From the NCBI RefSeq assembly GCF_039871655.1, contig NZ_JBDPLZ010000006.1, forward strand, positions 186,001-250,000: 64,000 bases of DNA. Reading direction: 5' to 3'. The position numbers and the translations under genes were made by a program. Source of the DNA: Actinocorallia sp039871655 (GTDB lineage Bacteria > Actinomycetota > Actinomycetes > Streptosporangiales > Streptosporangiaceae). A model generated the notes under the pieces. That model was given only the letters and a program-made list of their open reading frames with translations. It was not told the DNA's origin and did no database searches. Positions 7,875-17,279 of the stretch are shown here, in pieces (the stretch's first letter is position 1; every line of letters starts with the position of its first letter).

Positions 7875-8798
7875 ATTACTCTCCGTATTTCTTCTTCGCG
7901 TCGCCTGGAGCTCCAGGGCCACCGGGGCGCGCGTGGGCTGCGGCCCGAGAACACCCTGCCCGGCATCGCGCACGCGCTGGCCGTCGGAGTGGACGCCGTC
8001 GAGTTCGACGTGGGGCTGACCGCCGACGGGGTGGTCGTCGTGCACCATGACCAGACGCTCTCCGCGCTGACGTCCGTGGACCGGGAACCGGTCTCGCCCG
8101 GCGACCCGATGTGGCCCTACGTGGGGCGGCGGATCCGGGAGCTGACGCTGGCGCAGGTCAGGACCGTGGACTCCGGGGTGCGGCGGCCCGACCCGCTGGA
8201 CCCGTTCACGCTGACGCAGCTCCCGCTGCCGGGGACGCCCGTCGCGACGCTCCAGGAGGTGTGCCGGCTCATCCGGTGCGCGCCCACGGTGCGGCTCTGC
8301 GTGGAGCTGAAGACCGACCCGTCCTGGGCCGACGCCGAGGTCGCGGAGTTCACGGCCGCGGTGGCGGGGGTGCTGAACGAGCACGGGCTGCTCAGCCGGT
8401 CGCGGCTGCTGGGCTTCGACTGGCGGTTCCTCAAGCACGCGCGGCGGCTCGCCCCGAGGCTGGGACGGGTGGCGCTGGCCGAGCCCCCGACGCTCGACCC
8501 GCAATGGCTCGCGGGAAGCGACCCGGACCGCCCCGTGGCCTCCGCCTTCGCGGCCGGGGCGACCGTCTACTCGCCGCAGTACACGATTCTCGACGAGGAC
8601 GTGGTGCGGGAATCCGCCGAGCTGGGAATGCCGGTGACGGTGTGGACGGTGAACGAACCCGAAGAGATGGAGCGATTCATCAGGATGGGAGTTTCGGCGA
8701 TCGTCTCCGATTATCCGGATCGTCTGCGCATCGTCGCCGAAGAACAGGGACTGGCCCTGCCCCGGCGTTACCGGACGCGTGAGGCCGTGTTCTTCTGA
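7875..8798 (+). CDS. Glycerophosphodiester phosphodiesterase
   Basis: A GDPD-family TIM-barrel enzyme hydrolysing glycerophosphodiesters to glycerol-3-phosphate and an alcohol. The catalytic motifs are GHRGARGLRPENT (His, Arg, Glu), EFDVGLTADG and VVVHHD, and the C-terminal VTVWTVNEPEEMERF is the standard end of the barrel. No ATG, GTG or TTG exists in frame upstream of the HRG motif; a stop lies at 7857. GTG 7989 would delete the active site. I therefore propose ATT at 7875 (ATT ACT CTC CGT), preceded by GGGGG, or a mutated start codon. No signal peptide, so cytoplasmic. A perfect terminator hairpin follows. Confidence 0.85.
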   Translation: MTLRISSSRRLELQGHRGARGLRPENTLPGIAHALAVGVDAVEFDVGLTADGVVVVHHDQTLSALTSVDREPVSPGDPMWPYVGRRIRELTLAQVRTVDSGVRRPDPLDPFTLTQLPLPGTPVATLQEVCRLIRCAPTVRLCVELKTDPSWADAEVAEFTAAVAGVLNEHGLLSRSRLLGFDWRFLKHARRLAPRLGRVALAEPPTLDPQWLAGSDPDRPVASAFAAGATVYSPQYTILDEDVVRESAELGMPVTVWTVNEPEEMERFIRMGVSAIVSDYPDRLRIVAEEQGLALPRRYRTREAVFF

Positions 8799-8806
8799 CT
8801 CCACGG

Positions 8807-8845
8807 AAAAGGGCCCCGGTCGTAGATCACGACCGGGGCCCTTTT
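8807..8845. terminator. Bidirectional intrinsic terminator between glycerophosphodiesterase and purD
   Basis: A perfect 17-bp inverted repeat: arm 8807-8823 (AAAAGGGCCCCGGTCGT) and arm 8829-8845, with loop AGATC. The A tract on one side and T tract on the other make it work for both convergent genes. Confidence 0.9.
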
Positions 8846-8859
8846 CCTGTTCCGCGAAC

Positions 8860-10113
<1,254 letters not shown>

Positions 10114-10235
10114 GTTAGTTGAGCCTATCTCGCCTTAGGTGTGAACCTTGACGTTGACCGGTACGTCTTAAGTGTCAGCTGCTAACCTGGCAGAAGTCTT
10201 GCGTCCTGTCCCCTAGGTGAAAGGAGGTGGCCGAG

Positions 10236-10337
10236 ATGAGTACTGGTGATCCATGCAGTACCAGCGAAATGCCTCATCATCCGCAGTCCACCTCTTCCAG
10301 GGGTCCGGTCACGCCTGCGTCGCGCTCCCTTCTCTGA
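10236..10337 (+). CDS. Putative leader peptide upstream of corA
   Basis: A 33-codon frame beginning MSTGDPCSTSEMPHHPQS and ending at TGA 10335, preceded by an exceptionally strong ribosome-binding site (GAAAGGAGGTGG, eight bases spacing). It is followed within 10 bp by a hairpin plus T-run and then by the corA start. Proline and acidic/His-rich content recalls leader peptides that control Mg2+ transporters by ribosome stalling or destabilisation (for example MgtL), but there is no sequence identity that I can claim. The peptide itself probably has no function beyond regulation. Confidence 0.55.
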   Translation: MSTGDPCSTSEMPHHPQSTSSRGPVTPASRSLL

Positions 10338-10344
10338 AGCTCTT

Positions 10345-10370
10345 GAAGCGAGGTCGAGCGCCGCTTTTTT
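10345..10370 (+). terminator. Candidate attenuator terminator between leader peptide and corA
   Basis: GAAGCG (10345-10350) can pair with CGCTTT (10362-10367), followed by TTT and C; the T-run is 10365-10370. The stem is short. An overlapping alternative pairing GCTC (10339-10342) with GAGC (10356-10359) would exclude it, as expected of an attenuator. Prediction by eye only. Confidence 0.4.
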
Positions 10371-10429
10371 CGTTGATCACGTGACGCGTTCACGGCCGGG
10401 CTCCCGAACCTGCGTGAAGGAGCCCCGCC

Positions 10430-11515
10430 ATGGCCATGACCCGAGTGCGCCCCGGTCTGTCCTTGTTCAGCCGCAGCCCCAAGCCCATCCCCTGCGACCC
10501 GGTCCGCCGCGGCAGCGCGGTGATCGACTGGGCCGTCTACATCGACGGCCAGCGCGTGGTGACCGACAGCGTGGCCGACGCGATCCGCCTGGTCCGCGAC
10601 GGTGAGCTGTTCGTCCCCAAGGACACCGAGTCGCCCGGGTTTGTCTGGGTGGGCCTGCACAACCCCGAGTCCAGCGAGCTGGAGCGGCTCGCCGAGCTGT
10701 TCGGCCTGCCCGAGCTGGCCGTCGAGGACGCGATCAACGCCCATCAGCGCCCCAAGCTGGAGCGCTACGAGGACATGCAGTTCTTCGTCCTCAAGTCCGT
10801 CGGCTACGTGGCCACGGACGGCGTCGACTCGGTCGAGACCGGCGAGATCATGGTCTTCTGCGGCCCGGACTTCGTGGTGACGGTCCGCCACGGCGACCAC
10901 GCCGAGCTGGCGTCCGTCCGCCGCCGACTGGAGGCCGACCCCGAGCGTCTGGCCCTGGGCCCCACCAGCGTCCTGCACGCGGTGGCCGACCGGGTCGTGG
11001 ACGGCTACCTGTCGGTGGCCGAGGCGGTCCAGCAGGACGTGGACGAGGTCGAGGAGTCGGTCTTCTCCCCCGAGCGGACCAACGACACCAACCGCATCTA
11101 CCACCTCAAGCGCGAGACGATCCAGCTCAAGCGCGCCGTCGGCCCCCTCGCGGGCCCGCTGCGCACCCTGTGCAACCGCCGTACGATCCCGCACGAGATC
11201 CGCGAGTACCTGCGCGACGTCGAGGACCACCTCACCCGCGTCCGCGAGCAGGTCGACGCCTGCGACGAGCTGCTGAACCCGATCCTGCAGGCCCACATGA
11301 CCCAGGTGACGGTCGGCGACAACCAGGACATGCGCAAGATCTCCGCCTGGGGCGCGATCCTCATGCTCCCCACCGCCATCGCGGGGATCTACGGCATGAA
11401 CTTCGAGCACATGCCCGAGCTGGGCTGGGCCTACAGCTACCCCACCGTCATCACCGTCATCGCCACCGGCTGCCTGCTGCTGTACCGGGGCTTCCGCCGC
11501 AACGGCTGGCTCTGA
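10430..11515 (+). CDS. corA: CorA-family magnesium/divalent cation transporter
   Basis: A 361-residue CorA homologue: long cytoplasmic N-terminal domain, a stalk helix, then two C-terminal membrane helices. The first helix ends in the signature AGIYGMNFEHMPELGW (GMN motif), the pore selectivity element, and the second runs up to LLLYRGFRRNGWL. ATG 10430 lies behind GAAGGAGCCCCGCC. CorA proteins form pentamers importing Mg2+ (also Co2+, Ni2+). A leader ORF and hairpin upstream suggest regulated expression. A second CorA paralogue is at 43.7-44.7 kb. Confidence 0.95.
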   Translation: MAMTRVRPGLSLFSRSPKPIPCDPVRRGSAVIDWAVYIDGQRVVTDSVADAIRLVRDGELFVPKDTESPGFVWVGLHNPESSELERLAELFGLPELAVEDAINAHQRPKLERYEDMQFFVLKSVGYVATDGVDSVETGEIMVFCGPDFVVTVRHGDHAELASVRRRLEADPERLALGPTSVLHAVADRVVDGYLSVAEAVQQDVDEVEESVFSPERTNDTNRIYHLKRETIQLKRAVGPLAGPLRTLCNRRTIPHEIREYLRDVEDHLTRVREQVDACDELLNPILQAHMTQVTVGDNQDMRKISAWGAILMLPTAIAGIYGMNFEHMPELGWAYSYPTVITVIATGCLLLYRGFRRNGWL

Positions 11516-11612
11516 CCCGGCCCGCCTCCGGGCCGAGGGGCGGGCGGCCGGTCGACTACTTTGTGAGGGTCGGCGGAGTGGCCGCCCGGAGGGCCGGAGG
11601 AGAGGGCCGCAG

Positions 11613-12392
11613 ATGATCAGGCTGGTCGCGTTGAACGTGCATCCGCTGAAGAGCGCTTCGGGGACCGGGGTGGACGAGGCGGTGCTGACGGACAAGGGGC
11701 TGGCCCATGATCGTGAGTTCATGCTGGTGGACGACCGGGGGGTGTTCCTGTCGCAGCGGAGGCACCCCCGGATGGCGCTGTTGCGGACGGCGTACGACGG
11801 CGAGGTGCTGAGCGTCAACGGGTTCGTCCACAAGCCTGTGGACGACGGCGAGGTACGCGAGGTCACCGTCCACAAGGCGTCCTGTCTGGGAGTGGACCAG
11901 GGGGACGAGGCCGCGGCTTATTTCTCCGGATTCCTGGGGACGGAGTGCCGGCTGGTGCGGTTCACGGGGAGTCGTGCCACGGGGCGGGGCGGGGGCGAGC
12001 TGGCCTTCGCGGACGGGTATCCGCTGCTGGTGGTCTCGCAGGAGTCGCTGGACGATCTCAACGGGCGGCTGGACGAGGCCGTGCCGATGGACCGGTTCCG
12101 GCCGAACCTGGTGTTCTCGGGGCTGGGGGCGTTCGAGGAGGACGGCGTCAGGCGGCTGCGGGTCGGGGAGACGGAGATCGAGATCGTCAAGCCGTGCGGC
12201 CGGTGCGCGATCACCACCGTGGACCAGGAGACCGGTGAGAAGGGGCGGGAACCGCTGGCCACGCTCGCGGCCTACCGGGCGCGGCACTACGAGGGACGGC
12301 GGCAGGCGATGTTCGGGCAGAACGCGATCCCCCGCGTGACCGGTAACCTCAAGGTCGGCGATCCGGTGGAAGTTCTGGAGTACAAGGCGTGA
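11613..12392 (+). CDS. MOSC-domain molybdenum-cofactor protein (YcbX/mARC-like)
   Basis: A 259-residue protein with the MOSC N-terminal beta-barrel (LVALNVHPLKSASG, DREFMLVDD) followed by the MOSC domain. The motif KPCGRCAITTVDQETGEKG is that of YcbX/mARC proteins, where the first Cys ligates molybdenum; these reduce N-hydroxylated compounds with an electron-transfer partner. No ferredoxin domain is attached, so a separate reductase is needed. The stop overlaps the GTG start of purC by four bases, implying co-transcription and coupling, though no metabolic link is obvious. Confidence 0.88.
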   Translation: MIRLVALNVHPLKSASGTGVDEAVLTDKGLAHDREFMLVDDRGVFLSQRRHPRMALLRTAYDGEVLSVNGFVHKPVDDGEVREVTVHKASCLGVDQGDEAAAYFSGFLGTECRLVRFTGSRATGRGGGELAFADGYPLLVVSQESLDDLNGRLDEAVPMDRFRPNLVFSGLGAFEEDGVRRLRVGETEIEIVKPCGRCAITTVDQETGEKGREPLATLAAYRARHYEGRRQAMFGQNAIPRVTGNLKVGDPVEVLEYKA

Positions 12393-13243
12393 AGCACCTG
12401 CACAGCGGCAAGGTCCGTGATCTCTACGAGCTGCCGGACGGTGAGCTCCTCATCGTCGCGCGCGACTCGATCTCGGCCTATGACTACGTGCTGAGCACGC
12501 CGATCCCCGACAAGGGCAAGGTGCTCACGCAGCTGTCCCTGTGGTGGTTCGAGCAGCTCGCCGACGTCGTCCCCAACCACGTGGTCTCCACCGAGCTGCC
12601 CGAGGGCGCGCCGAAGGAGTGGGCGGGTCGGGCCGTCGTCGTCAGGAAGCTCGACATGGTGCCCGTCGAGTGCGTGGCGCGCGGGTACCTGACCGGCGGC
12701 GGGCTCAAGGAGTACCGCCGGAGCGGCTCGGTGTGCGGGGTCGCGCTGCCCGAGGGCCTGGTGGACGGGTCCCGGCTGCCCGAGCCGGTCTTCACCCCGA
12801 CGACCAAGGCCGCGGTCGGCGCGCACGACGAGCCGATGACCTTCCCCGAGGTCGAGCGGGCCGTCGGCGCGGAGCTCGCCGCGAAGCTGCGCGACATCAC
12901 CCTGGAGGTCTACCGGCGCGGCGCCGAGATCGGCCGGGAGCGCGGCGTGATCGTCGCCGACACCAAGATCGAGCTGGGGCTGCGGGACGGCGGGTTGATC
13001 CTGGGCGACGAGGTGCTCACCCCCGACTCCTCCCGGTTCTGGCCCGCCGACGACTGGGAGCCCGGCCGCTCCCAGAAGTCCTTCGACAAGCAGTTCGTCC
13101 GGGACTGGCTGGTCTCTCCCGAATCCGGCTGGGACCCGGCCTCGGGCGCCGAGCCGCCCGCGCTGCCCGAGCACATCGTCGAGCAGACCCGGGCCAAGTA
13201 CGTCGAGGCCTACGAGCGGCTCACCGGACGGTCCTGGGCCTGA
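12389..13243 (+). CDS. purC: Phosphoribosylaminoimidazole-succinocarboxamide synthase (SAICAR synthetase)
   Basis: A 284-residue SAICAR synthetase joining CAIR and aspartate with ATP. Visible motifs are HSGKVRDLYELPDGELL, DSISAYDYVLSTPIPDKGKV, VECVARGYLTGGGLKEY and VIVADTKIELGL, and the end LPEHIVEQTRAKYVEAYERL. The GTG start overlaps the MOSC stop (GTGA). Length agrees with long actinobacterial PurC forms. Cytosolic, purine biosynthesis. Confidence 0.97.
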   Translation: MKHLHSGKVRDLYELPDGELLIVARDSISAYDYVLSTPIPDKGKVLTQLSLWWFEQLADVVPNHVVSTELPEGAPKEWAGRAVVVRKLDMVPVECVARGYLTGGGLKEYRRSGSVCGVALPEGLVDGSRLPEPVFTPTTKAAVGAHDEPMTFPEVERAVGAELAAKLRDITLEVYRRGAEIGRERGVIVADTKIELGLRDGGLILGDEVLTPDSSRFWPADDWEPGRSQKSFDKQFVRDWLVSPESGWDPASGAEPPALPEHIVEQTRAKYVEAYERLTGRSWA

Positions 13244-13302
13244 CGTCCCCGCTCCTTCCCGACGCGGCCCCCGCGGCCGTTCCCACCGGATAGGTTCTGT
13301 GC

Positions 13303-13977
13303 ATGTCAGTGCCCAGGGTCGCGCTCACGGTCGATCTCGTCGTCCTCACCGTGCGGGAGCAGAAGCTGTGCGCGCTGACCTGGATGCGGGACCATGAGCC
13401 CTACAAGGACTGCTGGTCCCTGCCGGGCGGCTTCATCCAGCTCGACGAGGACCTCCCGGTCGCGGCGGCCCGCCTCATGGTCGAGAAGGCCGGGCTCGCC
13501 GACGTCCGGATCCATCTGGAGCAGCTCGCCACCTTCGGCTACCCCGACCGCGACCCCCGCCAGCGCGTGGTCAGCGTGACGTACCTGGGGCTGGCCCCGC
13601 ACCTGCCGGCGTCGTCCCGCGCCCAGGTGACGTGGAAGCCCGTGGACGTGCTGCTGGAGCGCGAGGAGAACGCCTTCGACCACCGGCGGATACTGCGCGA
13701 AGGCGTCGAGCGGGCCAGGTCCAAGCTGGAGTACACCTCGCTGGCGGCGACGTTCTGCCCGCCGGAGTTCACGGTGGCGGAGCTGCGCCGGGTCTACGAG
13801 ATCGTCTGGGGTGTCCCGCTGGACCCGCGGAACTTCCACCGCAAGGTGACGGGGGCGGACAGGTTCCTGGTCCCGACCGGGGAGACCACGACCCGGGACG
13901 GAGGGCGGCCGGCCCAGCTGTTCCGGCGGGGGAGCGCGGTGCAGCTGCACCCGCCGATGCTGAGACCCGGTCTTTGA
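13303..13977 (+). CDS. NrtR-like regulator: Nudix domain plus winged helix
   Basis: A 224-residue protein: Nudix fold at residues 5-140, then a winged-helix region (FTVAELRRVYEIVWGVPLD followed by NFHRKV) typical of NrtR-type regulators that bind ADP-ribose or related ligands. The Nudix box is degenerate: GGFIQLDEDLPVAAARLMVE keeps the first Glu but has Leu where the REUXEE motif needs Glu after Arg and Lys for the last Glu, so hydrolase activity is probably lost. No NAD-synthesis genes are adjacent, so the target is not given by context. Confidence 0.85.
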   Translation: MSVPRVALTVDLVVLTVREQKLCALTWMRDHEPYKDCWSLPGGFIQLDEDLPVAAARLMVEKAGLADVRIHLEQLATFGYPDRDPRQRVVSVTYLGLAPHLPASSRAQVTWKPVDVLLEREENAFDHRRILREGVERARSKLEYTSLAATFCPPEFTVAELRRVYEIVWGVPLDPRNFHRKVTGADRFLVPTGETTTRDGGRPAQLFRRGSAVQLHPPMLRPGL

Positions 13978-14030
13978 CCGGGCTTTCCCGGCATATCGTG
14001 TTAGGGATGGCTGTGAGAGGAAGAGACGAG

Positions 14031-15110
14031 ATGAGCCCGCGATTCAGGTCGGTCCTCGACCGTTTCCAGGAGTACAAGCCGGGCCGAAGGGTCACCGCCC
14101 CCGACGGACGCTCCTTCAAGCTCTCCTCCAACGAGTCGCCCTACGGGCCGCTCCCCTCCGTCCTCGCCACGATCGCCGAGGCCGCGCAGACGATCCACCG
14201 CTACCCCGACAACGCCTGCACCGACCTCATCTCCGAGATCGCCCGGCACTTCGGCGTGCCCGAGGACCACGTCGCGGTCGGCTGCGGCTCGGTCGGCGTC
14301 GCCCAGCACCTCTTCGAGGCGGTCGGCGAACCCGGCGCCGAAGTGATCTACGCCTGGCGGTCGTTCGAGGCCTACCCGCTGCTCGCCGACCTGTCCGGCG
14401 TCACCTCCGTGAAGATCCCGCTGCGCGAGGACGAGACCCACGACCTGGACGCCATGCTCGCCGCGATCACCCCGGCGACCCGGATGATCCTCGTCTGCAA
14501 CCCCAACAACCCGACCGGCGAGGTGGTCCGGCGCGCCGAACTCGAGGCGTTCCTCGACCGCGTGCCCGACGACGTCCTGGTCGTCCTCGACGAGGCCTAC
14601 CGCGAGTACCGGACCGACGCGGACGTGCCCGACGGGCTGGAGATCTACCCGTCCCGCCCGAACGTCGCGGTGCTGCGGACGTTCTCCAAGGCCTACGGGC
14701 TGGCCGGGCTGCGCGTCGGGTTCCTGGTGGCCCACCCGGTCGTCGCCGCGGCCATCCGCAAGGTGTACCTGACGTTCAGCGTGAACAGCCTCGCCCAGGT
14801 CGCCGCCATCGCGTCCCTGCGGGCCGAGGACGAGCTCCTCGAACGCGTCTCCGTCACGGTCGAGGAGCGCGACCGCGTCCTGACCGCGCTGCGCGACCAC
14901 GGCTGGAAGGTCGGCCCGTCCCAGGCGAACTTCGTCTGGCTCCGGCTCGGCGAGCGCACCCTGGAGTTCGCCGCCCTCTGCGAGGCCGCCGGCGTGAGCG
15001 TCCGGCCGTTCCCCGGCGAGGGCGCGCGCGTCTCCATCGGCTCGCCGGAGGAGAACGACGCCTTCCTGTCCGTCGCGAAATCAGCGGCAGGAGTATTCGA
15101 AAGAGGCTGA
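14031..15110 (+). CDS. hisC: Histidinol-phosphate aminotransferase family (HisC/Pat-type, PLP)
   Basis: A 359-residue class I/II aminotransferase. Motifs: SSNESPYGPLPSV, the HRYPDN substrate loop, VCNPNNPTGEVV, LDEAYREY (D187) and the PLP lysine in TFSKAYGLAGLRVG (K220). Stand-alone actinobacterial members act either as HisC in histidine synthesis or as Pat in phenylalanine synthesis; no other his genes are nearby, so the exact substrate is open. ATG 14031 follows GAGAGGAAG; an ATG at 14007 is an alternative. Its 3' end overlaps the convergent gene by 30 bp. Confidence 0.88.
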   Translation: MSPRFRSVLDRFQEYKPGRRVTAPDGRSFKLSSNESPYGPLPSVLATIAEAAQTIHRYPDNACTDLISEIARHFGVPEDHVAVGCGSVGVAQHLFEAVGEPGAEVIYAWRSFEAYPLLADLSGVTSVKIPLREDETHDLDAMLAAITPATRMILVCNPNNPTGEVVRRAELEAFLDRVPDDVLVVLDEAYREYRTDADVPDGLEIYPSRPNVAVLRTFSKAYGLAGLRVGFLVAHPVVAAAIRKVYLTFSVNSLAQVAAIASLRAEDELLERVSVTVEERDRVLTALRDHGWKVGPSQANFVWLRLGERTLEFAALCEAAGVSVRPFPGEGARVSIGSPEENDAFLSVAKSAAGVFERG

Positions 15111-15710
15111 GGCCTCCTGTGCGGCCGGTGAGCTCAGCTCGAAGGTCCCGGTGAGCCTGGCGCGCCCGGAGCCGCTCACGTGCCAGTTGAGCGGCACCAC
15201 GAGGGCCTTCTGCCCGGCTGGCACCTTCGCCACCGCCAAGGGGCCCGGGCCGCTGTCGCTCTGGCGCCAGCGGTAGCGGACCTCGCCGGAGCCGCCGTCC
15301 AGGGTGAGCGTCGCGGTCAGCCGCACCGTGCGGGACCGGGTGGCCCTGTCGCAGGCCAGCACTCCCTCGGGGGCTTCGACCACCACCTTCGTCACCCGCA
15401 GGGCGGCCTGCTCGCGCGCCTGGATCCAGTACAGGACCCCGCCGACGACCGCCAGGGAGACCAGGACGCCCGCCCACGAGACGGACCGCGAGCGGCGCCG
15501 GGCCCGCGTGACCGTCGACGGATCCCACATCCCGGGCTCGGCCCGGCCCGTACCCAACCGGATGCGGAGGTCCTCCGCCGAACCCGCCGGAGGCGTCACC
15601 GCCTCCCCGTAAGAAGGCGCGTCCAGCGGACGGCGGGGGCCGCCCGGGTCCTGGCACGTCACGTCCGGGGGGAGGTCCCGGCGGGTGGCCTCGGGCTCGT
15701 CCGGCGTCAT
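15081..15710 (-). CDS. Membrane-anchored hypothetical protein in kinase operon
   Basis: A 209-residue protein with a polar N-terminus of about 75 residues, one membrane helix (WAGVLVSLAVVGGVLYWI, around 78-95) and an extracytoplasmic beta-rich domain containing two Cys (LACDRATRSR and the terminal FEYSCR). Its ATG overlaps the kinase stop (ATGA, 15707-15710), so the two form a coupled operon and it is a candidate partner or substrate of the kinase. The family is not recognised. The last 30 bp overlap the convergent aminotransferase gene. Confidence 0.75.
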   Translation of the reverse strand: MTPDEPEATRRDLPPDVTCQDPGGPRRPLDAPSYGEAVTPPAGSAEDLRIRLGTGRAEPGMWDPSTVTRARRRSRSVSWAGVLVSLAVVGGVLYWIQAREQAALRVTKVVVEAPEGVLACDRATRSRTVRLTATLTLDGGSGEVRYRWRQSDSGPGPLAVAKVPAGQKALVVPLNWHVSGSGRARLTGTFELSSPAAQEASASFEYSCR

Positions 15711-17185
15711 CGCGTGACGACGCGGCCCTGAGGCTGAACAGGCACGCCGGCGTCCGGGGCCACCGGGTCCGCCGGGGGCGTGACCGGATCCTCGGTCGGC
15801 TCGGCGGGCACCGTCGGCTCCTGCGGGACCGTCGGCTCCTCGGTCGGCTCCTCGGTCGGCTCGGCGGGCTTCGTGGGCTTCTTCGTCGGAGTCGGCTTCT
15901 CCGGCTTCTCCTCATCCGGGTCGGCGGAGTCCGTCTCGGACGGCGACGCGCTGGGCTTGACCGGCTTGCTCGGCGACGCCGGCGCGTCCGAGGGCGAGGC
16001 CGTGACCGTCACGGTGATGGAGGGCCTCGCCCCCACCGGCTTGATCTTCTTGTCCGGTTTGCCGGTCGGCAGCTCGCCGCCGGTCTGCGCGGTCGGCGAC
16101 GCCTGGGTCGCGGGAGCCGCCTGCTGGACGACGTTGTCGCGGTCGGACGCGTTGAACGCCAGGAGCGCGCTGGTGGCGACCAGCGCCATGACGGCTCCGG
16201 CCGCGGTGGCCAGCAGCCCCAGACGGGGGCTCGGCCGGTATCCGGGGGACTGCCGCGGCGACGGCGCGTCCAGGACGGTGGTGAGGGCCTCGGTGCTCGG
16301 CTCGTAGGAGGGCCGGGTGACGGGGAACAGCAGCGCCAGTGCGAGCGCGCGGGCCTTGAGGAGGTCGCGGCCCCTGTCCTCCCAGTCGGCGCCGTAGGCG
16401 GCCCCGGCCGTCATCTCCAGTTCGAGCAGGTAGGCGAACGCGCTCTGCGGGCGGCCCCGCACGTCCTTGGACATGCCCGCCTCGATGAGGTCGCGCAGGC
16501 CGGGCGGCACGTGCTCCACCGGGACGGGCAGGCTCTGGTGCGCCAGCTCCAGCGCCCCCAGCGTCCCGGCCTGGTAGGGGCGGTGGCCCGTCAGGCACTC
16601 GTAGCAGACGGCCGTGATCGCGTACACGTCGGCGGAGGGCGCCGCGGGTGCGCCGGCCCACTGCTCGGGCGGCATGTAGGCGGGCGTCCCGACGGCCCGC
16701 ATCTCCTCGCCGGCCTGGACGGCGACGCCGAAGTCCGACAGCAGGCTGTTGCCCTCGCCGTCGACCAGCACGTTGCCGGGCTTGCAGTCGCGGTGCACGA
16801 CGCCGGAGGCGTGCGCGGCGGCCAGGCCGAGCAGCGAGCCCTTGAGCACGACCAGCGCGGCCTCGGGCTCCAGCGGCCCGGAGTCGGCCAGGATCTGGGA
16901 CAGGCTCACCCCGTCGACCAGCTCCATCACGACGGCCGCCCGGGTGGACGTCTCGACGTACTCGAAGAACTGCACCAGGTGCGGGTCCTCGAGCTCGGAC
17001 AGGAGCCGGGCCTCGTCGCGGAAGCGGGTGACGAAGACCGGGTCGAGGGCGAGTTCGGGGGTCAGGTACTTGATGGCGACGTTGATGCCGGACTCGATGT
17101 GCTCGGCCATGAAGACCCGTCCGGACACACCGGTGCCGAGCTCACGAATGTGCCGGTACCCGGGTACTGTCCATACGCTTTCCAC
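15707..17185 (-). CDS. Membrane serine/threonine protein kinase (PknB-like)
   Basis: About 492 residues. The N-terminal eukaryotic-type kinase domain has all key residues: ATP lysine in VAIKYL (K39), catalytic loop VVHRDCKPGNVLVD (D133), SDFG (D151) and YMPPEQW in the activation segment. A helix near LLATAAGAVMALVATSALL crosses the membrane, followed by a Pro/Thr/Lys/Glu-rich exterior without PASTA repeats. GTG 17185 is chosen because GGAGG lies seven bases upstream. It is co-transcribed with the downstream membrane protein. Substrates are unknown. Confidence 0.93.
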   Translation of the reverse strand: MESVWTVPGYRHIRELGTGVSGRVFMAEHIESGINVAIKYLTPELALDPVFVTRFRDEARLLSELEDPHLVQFFEYVETSTRAAVVMELVDGVSLSQILADSGPLEPEAALVVLKGSLLGLAAAHASGVVHRDCKPGNVLVDGEGNSLLSDFGVAVQAGEEMRAVGTPAYMPPEQWAGAPAAPSADVYAITAVCYECLTGHRPYQAGTLGALELAHQSLPVPVEHVPPGLRDLIEAGMSKDVRGRPQSAFAYLLELEMTAGAAYGADWEDRGRDLLKARALALALLFPVTRPSYEPSTEALTTVLDAPSPRQSPGYRPSPRLGLLATAAGAVMALVATSALLAFNASDRDNVVQQAAPATQASPTAQTGGELPTGKPDKKIKPVGARPSITVTVTASPSDAPASPSKPVKPSASPSETDSADPDEEKPEKPTPTKKPTKPAEPTEEPTEEPTVPQEPTVPAEPTEDPVTPPADPVAPDAGVPVQPQGRVVTR

Positions 17186-17279
17186 GCCAAGTCCTCCAAC
17201 CACGCGCAATCGCAGTATGAGACGCACGCCGTTGTGCACTGGTTGCGGGGAATTTTAGTCTTTTCCGATTAACAGCCGG

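Noticed and set aside
10430..15110. A single corA-MOSC-purC-nudix-hisC operon
   Set aside because: Only MOSC and purC overlap; other gaps of about 50-100 bp give no evidence of co-transcription.
15770..15900. Tandem repeat in the kinase gene end (Pro-Thr-Glu codons) as CRISPR-like or satellite array
   Set aside because: Period follows codons of a Pro/Thr/Glu-rich exterior; no spacer-repeat pattern.
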